Shown piece by piece: positions 41,512-49,681 of a stretch of DNA of 64,000 bases. Position numbers and translations under genes: made by a program. Source of the stretch: Zhihengliuella salsuginis (GTDB lineage Bacteria; Actinomycetota; Actinomycetes; Actinomycetales; Micrococcaceae); contig NZ_BMXK01000005.1 of assembly GCF_014651715.1 (NCBI RefSeq), positions 186,001 to 250,000 of the forward strand, written 5' to 3'. The notes under the pieces are model-generated. The model was not told the DNA's origin. It saw nothing but the letters and a program-made list of their open reading frames with translations, and did no database searches. Numbering within the stretch: position 1 is the first letter of the stretch; each line of letters begins with the position of its first letter.

Positions 41512-42859
41512 CCGCAGGCAGCAGGAGTGGGCGACGGTGCGGCTCGGGCCGGCCGTCGTCGACGCGCCCTCCGACTGGATCGTCGAGCGGGACGGAAGCG
41601 ACGGCGTCGTCGTGCTGCGCATGCCCCTCGACGAGACGGACCTCGGCGAACTGGCGACTACCCCAGGGTTCGTGCACCCCAACCTCGTCCTGCGGTACCT
41701 CGAATCGCCTCCGGCCGCGGGCGGCGTGGCCAAGACGGCCGCCGACGAGCTGGTCGGCGCCCTGACGGGTTCCAAAGGATCGACCGTCCTGACGGTCGCG
41801 GCCACACCGATCAACGGGTACCCGAGCCGCACCCAGGTGATCGCGGGGATCCACCAGCGCAGTCCGTACCAGGTGGACCGCTGGTTCATCGGCGTCGGCG
41901 ATGCGGTCGTCGAGATCTCGCTGACGCTGCCCGCGATGATCCTGCCGGACATGGTCGCCCTCGGCGGGGAGGTCGCCTGCTCGATCCGCCTCCACCCCGA
42001 CGCCGAAGCGCCGCCCGAACCCGCTCACCCGGCGATCCCCGAGTCGCTGCGCGATGCCGTCCTCGAAGAACACGTGCGCGGGCTCGACACGGAACAGGAC
42101 CTCGCGCCCGTCGAGTCCATCGCGAGTCTTCTGGACGGCGCCGATCGCGCATCGCTGCCCGGCAGCAGTGCTCGTATCATCCTGGAGGCCGCCGACTACC
42201 TGCTTCACGCCGACGAAGCCGGGCTGAGCGCCCGGTTCGGCTCCCCGGTCCGGCCCGAGATCCTGGAACTGCAGGAACTCGGCATCCTCACCGGGACCGC
42301 GCTCACGGGCAAGGGGCGCCAAATCGTCTCCGGGGTCGCCGGCCGCGGCCAGCTCAGCCTCGAAGGAGTCTCGGCCGGCCGTACGACGGCGGGCGACGTC
42401 TGGTTCGACGGCGACCAGGCCACGCTGCTGCTCGGCCCCACGCTGGCCGACCTCCGGGACGGGGCGACAGGGCACATCTACGTGCTGCGCGAGCTCGCCC
42501 TGTCCGTGCCGACCATCCTCGCCGCGTGGACGCGGAACGACGCCGCCTGGTTCGTCGATCACAGCGTCCGGCTCAGCAGCGCGAACCTGGACGAACGTCT
42601 CGACGGCCACCAGCCGGGCGGCGGCCCCGAGGACCTCGCCGCCTTCGACCGCGAGCTCGTCGGCGACGGCCTCACCCGGTGGACGTGCGCAGCAGGCGGT
42701 GAGGAGGCGCCCCTCATCTGGTTCGGCGGCACGGGCCGCGGGCCGCTGGTGCCCACCGAGGACACCGGCGACGCCGTCCGCCTCACGACGGTCTCCGCGC
42801 TGCAGATCCACGACGAAATCTCCCGCCTCGCAGCGGTCGCCGCCGCGCAAGGCGGATAG
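41504..42859 (+). CDS. LpqN-like N-terminal domain protein, last gene of the effector-like cluster
   Basis: A 451-residue cytosolic-looking protein without signal peptide. The first ~150 residues (LGPAVVDAPSDWIVE, FVHPNLVLRYLESPP, QVIAGIHQRSPYQVDRWFIG) recall the LpqN/LpqT and DcrB-type fold. The remainder (~165-451) contains a helix-turn region (PEILELQELGILTGTALTGKG) and a beta-rich part; I recognise no family. Its ATG lies inside the previous gene (8-base overlap). The following gene starts from its own leaderless-type promoter, so this gene closes the operon. Function unknown. Confidence 0.65.
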   Translation: MTDRRQQEWATVRLGPAVVDAPSDWIVERDGSDGVVVLRMPLDETDLGELATTPGFVHPNLVLRYLESPPAAGGVAKTAADELVGALTGSKGSTVLTVAATPINGYPSRTQVIAGIHQRSPYQVDRWFIGVGDAVVEISLTLPAMILPDMVALGGEVACSIRLHPDAEAPPEPAHPAIPESLRDAVLEEHVRGLDTEQDLAPVESIASLLDGADRASLPGSSARIILEAADYLLHADEAGLSARFGSPVRPEILELQELGILTGTALTGKGRQIVSGVAGRGQLSLEGVSAGRTTAGDVWFDGDQATLLLGPTLADLRDGATGHIYVLRELALSVPTILAAWTRNDAAWFVDHSVRLSSANLDERLDGHQPGGGPEDLAAFDRELVGDGLTRWTCAAGGEEAPLIWFGGTGRGPLVPTEDTGDAVRLTTVSALQIHDEISRLAAVAAAQGG

Positions 42860-42868
42860 ACTCGCCGC

Positions 42869-43879
42869 GTGAATCCAGCCCGCAGCGCCGCGCGCCTCGT
42901 CGACGGGATGGAGCGCCACCAGGCCGGGCTCTACCTGGCCGCGATCGCGCTCGGTGCCGCCGCCGGCCTCGGACTGCCGCGGCTCGCGGGCCCGGCCACC
43001 GAGCTGATCAACCCGGTGCTCGGGCTGCTGCTGTACGCGACGTTCCTCTCCATCCCCGTCGCCCACCTGGCGCGCGCCGTCCGCGACTGGCGCTTCCTGC
43101 TCACGCTCCTCGCCCTCAACTTCGTCCTCGTCCCGCCCGTGGTCTTCGCCCTCTCGCGCCTCGTCGCCGACGACGACGCCCTCACTCTCGGCCTGCTCTT
43201 CGTCCTGCTCACCCCGTGCGTCGACTACGTCATCGTCTTCACCGGGCTCGCCGGCGGTGCCAAGGAGCGCCTGCTCGCCGCCGCGCCCATCCTCCTGCTG
43301 GCCCAGCTGCTCGCCCTGCCCGGCCTGCTGTGGCTCATGGCGGGGCACGACGTCGTCGCGCACCTTGACCTCGCGCCCTTCGCCGACGCTCTGGTGTACC
43401 TCATCCTGCTCCCGCTGGCCGCCGCCGTCGCCACGCAGAGGCTCGCCGAGCGCGGCGGCACCCGGATCCGGCCGGCGGCGCGGGGCCTCGGCGCGGCGGT
43501 GCTGGGCGCGATGGTCCCGCTGATGATGCTCACGCTCGCCGTGGTCGTGGCGTCGCAGGTCCACGCGGTGAGCCTCGAGCTGGGCCGGCTGGCGCGCCTC
43601 GTCCCGGTCTACGCGGCGTTCGGGGCGGTCATGCTCGGCGCCGGTTGGCTCTTCGGCCGTGCGCCCGCCTGGTTCGGCCGGCCCGGATTCGACATCGCCG
43701 CGCGCCGCGCGATCGTCTTCTCCGGCGCGACCCGCAACTCGCTCGTCGTCCTGCCGCTGGTCCTCGCGCTGCCGGCCGCGTTCGATCTGGCACCGCTCGC
43801 CGTCGTGACCCAGACCCTCGTCGAGCTGATCCTGATGGTGGTCCTCGTCCGGATCGTCCCGCGCTTGATCCCCGCGTGA
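42869..43879 (+). CDS. BASS/ACR3-superfamily transporter (arsenite exporter-like)
   Basis: A 336-residue, ten-helix membrane protein. The central FVLLTPCVDYVIVFTGLAGG segment carries the helix-4 Pro-Cys that is conserved in ACR3 arsenite exporters, while the overall layout fits the bile acid:sodium symporter superfamily. There is no ars operon around it, so the substrate is uncertain. The GTG at 42869 is six bases after TAGACT (42857-42862), pointing to a leaderless transcript starting inside the end of the preceding gene. Confidence 0.8.
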   Translation: MNPARSAARLVDGMERHQAGLYLAAIALGAAAGLGLPRLAGPATELINPVLGLLLYATFLSIPVAHLARAVRDWRFLLTLLALNFVLVPPVVFALSRLVADDDALTLGLLFVLLTPCVDYVIVFTGLAGGAKERLLAAAPILLLAQLLALPGLLWLMAGHDVVAHLDLAPFADALVYLILLPLAAAVATQRLAERGGTRIRPAARGLGAAVLGAMVPLMMLTLAVVVASQVHAVSLELGRLARLVPVYAAFGAVMLGAGWLFGRAPAWFGRPGFDIAARRAIVFSGATRNSLVVLPLVLALPAAFDLAPLAVVTQTLVELILMVVLVRIVPRLIPA

Positions 43880-43903
43880 CACGAGGGCCCTAAACTGGGC
43901 GAC

Positions 43904-44281
43904 GTGAAGAAGTGGATTCTGCTGGCCATCGCGGTCGTCGCCGAGGTGACCGCGACGCTCTGCCTCAAGGGTGCCCTCGAGCAGCCGTGGCTGTACACGG
44001 TCGTGGCCGCCGGCTACATCGCCGCGTTCGGCCTGCTCGGCCGCGTGCTGCGCGCCGGCATGCCCCTGGGTGTCGCCTACGGGCTGTGGAGCGCCGCCGG
44101 CGTGGTGCTGACGGCGCTCGCCTCCGCCGTCGTCTTCTCCGAACCCATCACGCCGCTGATGGCGTGCGGGTTCGTCCTCGTGATCGGCGGGGTCCTCCTC
44201 GTCGAGATCGGCCACCAGCGGGCCGTGCCCCGCGTCCGTGCGCGCCGGCACGACGACGGCGCCTCGCAGGCGGCGTCGTGA
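43904..44281 (+). CDS. Small multidrug resistance (SMR) protein, first of a pair
   Basis: A 125-residue four-helix SMR protein. The essential membrane Glu is in the first helix (LLAIAVVAEVTATLCLKGAL) and the GMPLGVAYGLWSAAGVVLTA signature follows. A charged C-terminal tail of ~20 residues is longer than in single-gene SMRs, typical for one member of a heteromeric pair. The GTG at 43904 is seven bases after TAAACT (43891-43896). It overlaps the second SMR gene by GTGA. Together they likely export cationic drugs or guanidinium-like compounds. Confidence 0.9.
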   Translation: MKKWILLAIAVVAEVTATLCLKGALEQPWLYTVVAAGYIAAFGLLGRVLRAGMPLGVAYGLWSAAGVVLTALASAVVFSEPITPLMACGFVLVIGGVLLVEIGHQRAVPRVRARRHDDGASQAAS

Positions 44282-44619
44282 CCGGCCCGACGGTGCTGGC
44301 CTGGGTGTTCCTCGCGGCCGCTGTGGTCCTCGAAGTCGGCGGAACCATGAGTCTGCGCGCGGCAACCCATGCCAGCCGCTGGTGGTACCTGGGCGTCGGC
44401 CTCTGCTACGCGGGGGCCTTCGTCCTGCTCACCCTCGCGCTCGCGAATTCGATGCCACTCGGCGTCGCCTACGGGGTGTGGGCCGCGTCGGGTGTGGCCC
44501 TGACCGCGGTGCTGAGCCGGCTGATCTTCAAGGAGCCCCTGACCCTGATGATGACGGTCGGGATCGTCATGATCTGCGGGGGAGTCCTGCTCATCGAACA
44601 GGGCGCCGTGCACGCGTAG
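44278..44619 (+). CDS. Small multidrug resistance (SMR) protein, second of a pair
   Basis: A 113-residue SMR protein: the conserved Glu in VFLAAAVVLEVGGTMSLRAA and the matching SMPLGVAYGVWAASGVALTAVL. It has almost no C-terminal tail, in contrast to its partner, which suits opposite topology in a heterodimer. Start is the GTG overlapping the upstream stop. Substrate unknown; pairs of this type (EbrAB/YkkCD-like) act as heterodimers, which is family knowledge. Confidence 0.9.
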   Translation: MTGPTVLAWVFLAAAVVLEVGGTMSLRAATHASRWWYLGVGLCYAGAFVLLTLALANSMPLGVAYGVWAASGVALTAVLSRLIFKEPLTLMMTVGIVMICGGVLLIEQGAVHA

Positions 44620-44678
44620 CCGCTTCCCGTGCGCGGGAGTCGCTCACGTTTCGAGCAATGATTCCTCCCGCGCATCGG

Positions 44679-45314
44679 TCAAAACGTCGTTGACGCGCCG
44701 ACGCGCCGCCCCGCCTCGAGCCTGACCACCCGGTCGGCGGCCGCAATCGAGGCCTCGTCGTGGCTCACGCACGCGACGGCGCGCCCCGCCGCGGCCTGGT
44801 CGGCCAGGATCTGCCGCGTCCGCTCCCGGCTCGCCGCGTCCAGGTTGGCCGCCGGTTCGTCGAGCAGCAGCACGCGCGCGTCCTGCACGATGCCCTGCGC
44901 CAGCATCGCCCGCTGGCGCTGCCCGCCGGAGAGGCCGGCCAGCGGGCGGCGTTCGAACCCCGCGAGGTCGACGGCGGCGATGGCTTCGGCGATGGCGGCC
45001 CGCGCGTCGCGGCGCCTGCTCCGCCCCCACGTTCCCATCGCGACGACGTCGTGCACCGTCACCGGAAGCGATTCCGGTGCCGCGGGGCGCTGCAGGACCA
45101 GGGCGACGGGGGTGTCCGCGTCGACCCGGCCGGCGCGCGGGGTGCGGACGCCGGCGAGGATCTCGATCAGGGTCGACTTGCCGGAGCCGTTGGGCCCGGC
45201 GATCGCGGTGACCGTTCCGGGTGGCAGCTCGAGGCCGACGTCGTGCAGGACGTCGTGGCCGTCGTAGGCGAAGCAGAGGCCGCGGGCGGAGAGGGACGGG
45301 GGTGTTGTGACCAT
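44679..45314 (-). CDS. aztA: Zinc ABC transporter ATP-binding protein AztA
   Basis: A 211-residue ABC ATPase: Walker A AGPNGSGKST, signature LSGGQRQR, Walker B RVLLLDEPAANLD and the switch His in CVSHD. Short metal-type ATPases next to a znuB-like permease are typical of azt/znu loci. It is divergent from the permease fusion gene across only 37 bases containing a Zur-like box. It powers zinc import through the AztB domain. The first bases of its mRNA may include the GGAGGG site just before the ATG at 45314. Confidence 0.9.
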   Translation of the reverse strand: MVTTPPSLSARGLCFAYDGHDVLHDVGLELPPGTVTAIAGPNGSGKSTLIEILAGVRTPRAGRVDADTPVALVLQRPAAPESLPVTVHDVVAMGTWGRSRRRDARAAIAEAIAAVDLAGFERRPLAGLSGGQRQRAMLAQGIVQDARVLLLDEPAANLDAASRERTRQILADQAAAGRAVACVSHDEASIAAADRVVRLEAGRRVGASTTF

Positions 45315-45332
45315 CCCTCCACGATACGTTAT

Positions 45333-45347
45333 TGAGAATGAATCTCA
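45333..45347. promoter_or_regulatory. Zur-like operator between aztA and aztB
   Basis: TGAGAATGAATCTCA has perfect arms TGAGA/TCTCA around a 5-base centre and resembles the actinobacterial Zur box. It occupies most of the 37 bases between the two divergent start codons (45314 and 45352), so one repressor could shut both promoters when zinc is sufficient. On the minus strand TAACGT lies between it and aztA as a possible -10. Confidence 0.75.
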
Positions 45348-45351
45348 TTTA

Positions 45352-47502
45352 ATGCTAGCGTGGCGACTCGTGTTCACCTGGCTCAGCGATCCCTTCTCCT
45401 CGTCCTTCATGGCCAACGCCCTGCTCGGCGGGTCCCTCGTCGCCACGATCTGCGGCATCGTCGGAACGTGGGTGGTCGTGCGGGGCATGGCCTTCCTCGG
45501 CGAGGCGATCGGGCACGGCATGCTCCCCGGCGTCGCGCTGGCGACCGTCCTCGGGCTGCCGGCCATGCTCGGCGGAGCGCTCAGCGCGGCCGCGATGAGC
45601 GCCACCATCGGTCTGCTCCAACGCCGCGGGCGGCTCTCCTACGACACGAGCATCGGCCTCCTGTTCGTCGGCATGCTCTCGCTCGGCATCATCATCGTCT
45701 CCCACTCGCGCAGTTTCGCGACCGACGCCACCGTCATGCTCTTCGGCGACATCCTCGCCATCCGGGGGCCGGACATCGCGGTCCTCGCGGCCGCCCTCGC
45801 CGTCACGGCGGCGATCGCCTTCCTCTTCCACCGCTCTTTCGTCGCGGCGGCGTTCGACGTCCGCGTGGCCGCCACCCTGGGCCTGCGCCCCCGGCTGGCC
45901 CAGGTCATGCTGGTCGCCCTGGTGACGCTGGCCGTGGTCGCGTCCTACCAGGCGGTCGGGTCGCTGCTCGTCGTCGGACTCCTGCTCGCGCCGGCCGTCG
46001 CCGCCGGCCGCTGGACGCGGAGGATCGGGACCACGATGGCCGCCGCCGCCGCGTTCGGCGTCGCCTCCGTCGCCGGCGGGCTCCTGGTCTCCTGGTACTT
46101 CGCCACGGCCGCCGGTTCGTCGATCGCCTGCACGGCGATCCTCCTCGCCGCACTCTCCGCGGCGGCCCGCTCCGTTTTCGACCGGTGGACCGACCGGTGG
46201 GCGACGCACGGCGGACAGCCGGAAGCCGCCACGGGGCGCACCACGGGCCGCGCCAAGGCCCGGGCGGGTGCGCTGGTCGCGTCCGCGGCCGCCGTCGTGG
46301 TGGTCGCCACCGGGTGCGCTCCGGGCGCCGCCGACGGCGGGGACGCGACCGCGGACGCCCCGAGCGCCGAAGCGGACCACGGGAAGATCGAGGGGGCCGA
46401 GGAGCTCTCGGAACCGCCACTTCATCTGGTCTCCATCGACGACGCCGGACGGGTCGGCCTCCTGGATCTGCTCACGGAGGAGACGGCCGACCTGGGCGCC
46501 GTCGGCGCCCCGAGGGCCACCCACAGCGACGGCCGGTACGTCTTCGCAACCACCGACGACGGCGTCGAGATCATCGACAGCGGCGCCTGGACGTGGGACC
46601 ACGCCGACCACTTCCACTACTACCGCCAGCCGGCCCGGGTCGTCGGCCTCGTCGAAGGCGGCGGCGAGGCCGCGGTGTCGACGCCGATGCTGCCCACGGC
46701 GGGTTCGACCGGGGTGTACTTCCCCGGATCGGCCGAAGCCGTCCTCCTGGACAACCACGCGCTCGCCCAGGGGCGCGTCGAGGAGAAGTTCCGGATCGAG
46801 ACCACCGCGCACCGGGGGCTCGTCGCCCCCGTGGGCGACGGCGCGGTCCTCGTGCCCGCCGACGGGTCCGGCACGGCCGCCGGGCTCCAGTACTACGACG
46901 GCGACGGCGCGCCAGTCGACGGCGCCACGGCGGAGTGCCGCGCGGCCCGGGGGACGATCACCACGCGTGTCGGCGTCGCGATCGGCTGCGACGACGGCGC
47001 CGTCGTCGTCACCGCTGGGGAGGGGGCAGTGCCCGAATTCGCCTTCGTGCCCTACCCGGACGGTACCGACGTGCCACCGGCCACGAATTTCGAGGCCCGC
47101 AAAGGCCGGCCCAGCGTCGCCGCTCTCGCCGGCGACCCCGGAGACGCCCGGGACATCTGGGTCCTCGACACCAGGGAGAAGTCGTGGAATCTCGTACCGG
47201 CCGGACGCGAACTGGTCGCCGTGGCAGCCGTCGACGACGCCGACGGCCACCTGGTCGCGCTCGATACCGAGGGCCGCGTCCGGGTCTACCTGGCGGAGAC
47301 AGGCGAGGAGATCGGGGCCACCGAACCACTCGTGGGTGATCCGGGCGCCGGCACGGGCCTCGTGGTCGACGCCCAGCGCGCCTACGTGAACGACCCCGCC
47401 ACGGGGACCGTGCACGAAGTCGCCTATGCCGGCGAAGTCCGCCTGGCCCGCAGCCTCGAGACCCCCACCCGCCCCGACTACTTCGCGGAGACCGGACGAT
47501 GA
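45352..47502 (+). CDS. AztB zinc permease fused to an AztD-like secreted domain
   Basis: A 716-residue fusion. Residues 1-~275 are a ZnuB/AztB-type permease with about eight helices (GMAFLGEAIGHGMLPGVAL, SYDTSIGLLFVGMLSLGI). A linker of ~30 residues leads to a further hydrophobic stretch ending in ATGCAPG (Cys322), which looks like a lipoprotein signal but is here internal. Residues ~350-716 form a beta-propeller-like AztD domain with a His cluster (HADHFHYY). No ATG or GTG initiates the second half in a suitable place, so translation as one polypeptide is favoured. The extra helix would put the AztD domain outside. Overlaps aztC by ATGA. Confidence 0.8.
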   Translation: MLAWRLVFTWLSDPFSSSFMANALLGGSLVATICGIVGTWVVVRGMAFLGEAIGHGMLPGVALATVLGLPAMLGGALSAAAMSATIGLLQRRGRLSYDTSIGLLFVGMLSLGIIIVSHSRSFATDATVMLFGDILAIRGPDIAVLAAALAVTAAIAFLFHRSFVAAAFDVRVAATLGLRPRLAQVMLVALVTLAVVASYQAVGSLLVVGLLLAPAVAAGRWTRRIGTTMAAAAAFGVASVAGGLLVSWYFATAAGSSIACTAILLAALSAAARSVFDRWTDRWATHGGQPEAATGRTTGRAKARAGALVASAAAVVVVATGCAPGAADGGDATADAPSAEADHGKIEGAEELSEPPLHLVSIDDAGRVGLLDLLTEETADLGAVGAPRATHSDGRYVFATTDDGVEIIDSGAWTWDHADHFHYYRQPARVVGLVEGGGEAAVSTPMLPTAGSTGVYFPGSAEAVLLDNHALAQGRVEEKFRIETTAHRGLVAPVGDGAVLVPADGSGTAAGLQYYDGDGAPVDGATAECRAARGTITTRVGVAIGCDDGAVVVTAGEGAVPEFAFVPYPDGTDVPPATNFEARKGRPSVAALAGDPGDARDIWVLDTREKSWNLVPAGRELVAVAAVDDADGHLVALDTEGRVRVYLAETGEEIGATEPLVGDPGAGTGLVVDAQRAYVNDPATGTVHEVAYAGEVRLARSLETPTRPDYFAETGR

Positions 47503-48458
47503 CCAACCAGCAACGGCTCGGACGCCGGATCGACGCCGTCCGACGCGTGATACTCGCGGTGGTGGCGGTGGCGCTGGCCGTCCTCGCCCTCGTCGGCTGC
47601 GCCCCGGGCGGGGGTGGAGACGGCGGGCGCCCGCAGATCGTTGTCACCACGAACATCCTGGGCGACGTCGTGCAGAACGTCATCGGCGACCAGGCCGATG
47701 TCACCGTCCTGATGAAACGGAACGCCGACCCCCACTCCTTCGAGGTCTCGGCGAAGGAGGCCGCCGACATGCAGGAGGCGGACCTGCTCGTCTCGAACGG
47801 TCTGGGCCTGGAGGAGAGTCTCGGCCAGCACTTCGAGCGGGCCGGATCCGCCGGGGTCGAACACTTCGTCGCCGCCGAGGCGATCGAGCCGCTGGACTAC
47901 GAGTCCGGCGAGGCGGCCGGCGTCCCCGACCCGCACTTCTGGACCGATCCGGAGACCATGATCGACGTGGTCTCCGCACTGGAGGAGTCCTTGGCGCAGC
48001 TGCCGGGGGTCGACGCCGGGCAGGTGTCGGCCGCAGCCGAGACCTACCGCGACGACCTCGTCGACCTCGACGCCACGATGCGTGCGCAGTTCGCCACGAT
48101 TCCGCCGCAGCGCCGCGCGCTGGTCACCAACCACCACGTGTTCGGGTACCTGGCCGAGGCCTACGACTTCCGCCTGATCGGGGCCGTCATCCCGGGTGGC
48201 AGCACGCTCGCCTCGCCCAGCGCGGCCGATCTCGAGGAGCTCAGCGGCGCGATCGAGGAGGCCGGCGTCCCGGCGATCTTCGCGGAGTCGTCGCAGCCCG
48301 ACCGCCTCGTCACCGTGCTCGCGGACGAGGCCGGCATCGAGGTCGCCGTCGTCGAGCTCATCACCGAGTCCCTGACCGAGGCCGGCGCCGGCGGCGGAAC
48401 CTACTTGGAGATGATGCGCACCAACACAACCCGTATTACCGAGGGCCTCACGGCCTGA
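47499..48458 (+). CDS. aztC: Zinc-binding lipoprotein of the ABC importer, AztC
   Basis: A 319-residue cluster A-I metal-binding protein. Lipobox LVGC at Cys34, then IVVTTNILGDVVQNVIG. Metal ligands expected for ZnuA/AztC are His79 (DPHSFE), His146 (DPHFW) and His212 (TNHHVF); the fourth position, usually Asp in an xSDSL context, is Glu290 (ELITESL). The His-rich loop of classical ZnuA is absent, as in AztC. It receives zinc from AztD and hands it to the permease. The ATG overlaps the fusion-gene stop. High confidence in family. Confidence 0.92.
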   Translation: MTNQQRLGRRIDAVRRVILAVVAVALAVLALVGCAPGGGGDGGRPQIVVTTNILGDVVQNVIGDQADVTVLMKRNADPHSFEVSAKEAADMQEADLLVSNGLGLEESLGQHFERAGSAGVEHFVAAEAIEPLDYESGEAAGVPDPHFWTDPETMIDVVSALEESLAQLPGVDAGQVSAAAETYRDDLVDLDATMRAQFATIPPQRRALVTNHHVFGYLAEAYDFRLIGAVIPGGSTLASPSAADLEELSGAIEEAGVPAIFAESSQPDRLVTVLADEAGIEVAVVELITESLTEAGAGGGTYLEMMRTNTTRITEGLTA

Positions 48459-48489
48459 GGACCACCGAACACCACAGAAAGAGGAAGCA

Positions 48490-49662
48490 ATGAAGAGAAC
48501 CATCACACGCGGTGCCGCTTCGGCGGCCGTTGTGGCCGTCGCGCTGACGGCCTCCGGATGCGCCGGCGCCACCGGGGCGGACAGCTCCGACTCCCCGTCC
48601 GCCACCGGGCGCCTCGCCGTCGCCTACGAGGGCGGCATCGCCGTGCTCGACCCCGCGACCCTGGAGGTCGTCGACCAGTTCGACTCGGAGGAGTTCACCC
48701 GCCTGAACTCGGCCGGCGACGGCAGGAACGTCATGGTCACCATGTCGGAGGGCTTCCAGGTGCTCGACACCTCGACCCCCGAGCTCACCGACCTGGTCTT
48801 CGACGCGGTCACGCCCGGGCACGTCGTGCCCCACGGCTCCACGACCGCCCTGTACGACGACGGCACCGGCGACACCACGATCTACGACACCGAGGCGTTG
48901 GACTCCACCAGCGGCGAGCTCCCGGAAACCCGGGGCGTTCCCGCCGAAGCCGCCCACCACGGAGTGTCGGTCCAGCTCACCGACGGGACCCTGCTGACCA
49001 CCATCGGGGACGAGGAGTCCCGCAGCGGTGCCCGCGCTCTCGACCCGGAGGGAGAGGAGCTCGCCCGCAGCGAGGACTGCCCCAGCATCCACGGTGAAGG
49101 CACGGCTGCCGACGAGGTCGTCGTCTTCGGGTGCGAGGACGGTGCGCTGCTCTACCACGACGGCGCATTCGAGAAGCTCGATGCGGACGAGGAGTACGGC
49201 CGCATGGGCAACGCCTACGTCTCCGCGACGAGCCCCATCGTGGTCGGCGACTACAAGGACGACCCCGACGCCGAGGGCTACCTGCTGGATCAGGTGGTCC
49301 TCATCGACACGGCCGGGCACACCTACGAGAAGGTCGAGCTTCCCGACGGCATCGAGTACACGTACCGCGATGTCATCCGCGGACCGGGAGAGAACGCCTA
49401 CATCCTCTCGACGGACGGGGCCATCCACGTCCTCGACCCCGACACGGGCGAGATCACGGACGCCATCGACGTGATCGACCCGTGGGAGGGCCCGGGCGAG
49501 TGGCAGGAACCGCACCCGACACTGGTCGGCACGGGGGACACCGCCTATGTGACCGAGCCGGCGAAGAACACAGTGCACGCGGTCGACCTGACCACGGGGG
49601 AGGTCACTGCGTCGGTCGAGCTGGAGGCCGCGCCGAACGAGATCGCGGTCGCCTCCGAGTAG
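48490..49662 (+). CDS. aztD: Zinc metallochaperone AztD (free copy)
   Basis: A 390-residue lipoprotein: signal peptide with lipobox ASGC at about Cys24, then a repeated-strand propeller-like domain (LAVAYEGGIAVLDPATLEV near the start; DGAIHVLDPDTGEITDAIDV later). Conserved His residues are in TPGHVVPHGS and EAAHHGVSV. AztD relatives are periplasmic chaperones that bind zinc and load AztC. It lies 31 bases after aztC, with AAAGAGG before the ATG. It is the second AztD-like domain in this locus; the other is fused to the permease. Confidence 0.85.
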   Translation: MKRTITRGAASAAVVAVALTASGCAGATGADSSDSPSATGRLAVAYEGGIAVLDPATLEVVDQFDSEEFTRLNSAGDGRNVMVTMSEGFQVLDTSTPELTDLVFDAVTPGHVVPHGSTTALYDDGTGDTTIYDTEALDSTSGELPETRGVPAEAAHHGVSVQLTDGTLLTTIGDEESRSGARALDPEGEELARSEDCPSIHGEGTAADEVVVFGCEDGALLYHDGAFEKLDADEEYGRMGNAYVSATSPIVVGDYKDDPDAEGYLLDQVVLIDTAGHTYEKVELPDGIEYTYRDVIRGPGENAYILSTDGAIHVLDPDTGEITDAIDVIDPWEGPGEWQEPHPTLVGTGDTAYVTEPAKNTVHAVDLTTGEVTASVELEAAPNEIAVASE

Positions 49663-49681
49663 CAGCCGATAGGGTGGGGTC

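Noticed and set aside
41498-44365. Very long minus-strand frame across the LpqN-like, ACR3-like and SMR genes
   Set aside because: Composition is Arg/Gly/Glu/Asp-rich without any domain, and three well-supported plus-strand genes occupy the same DNA.
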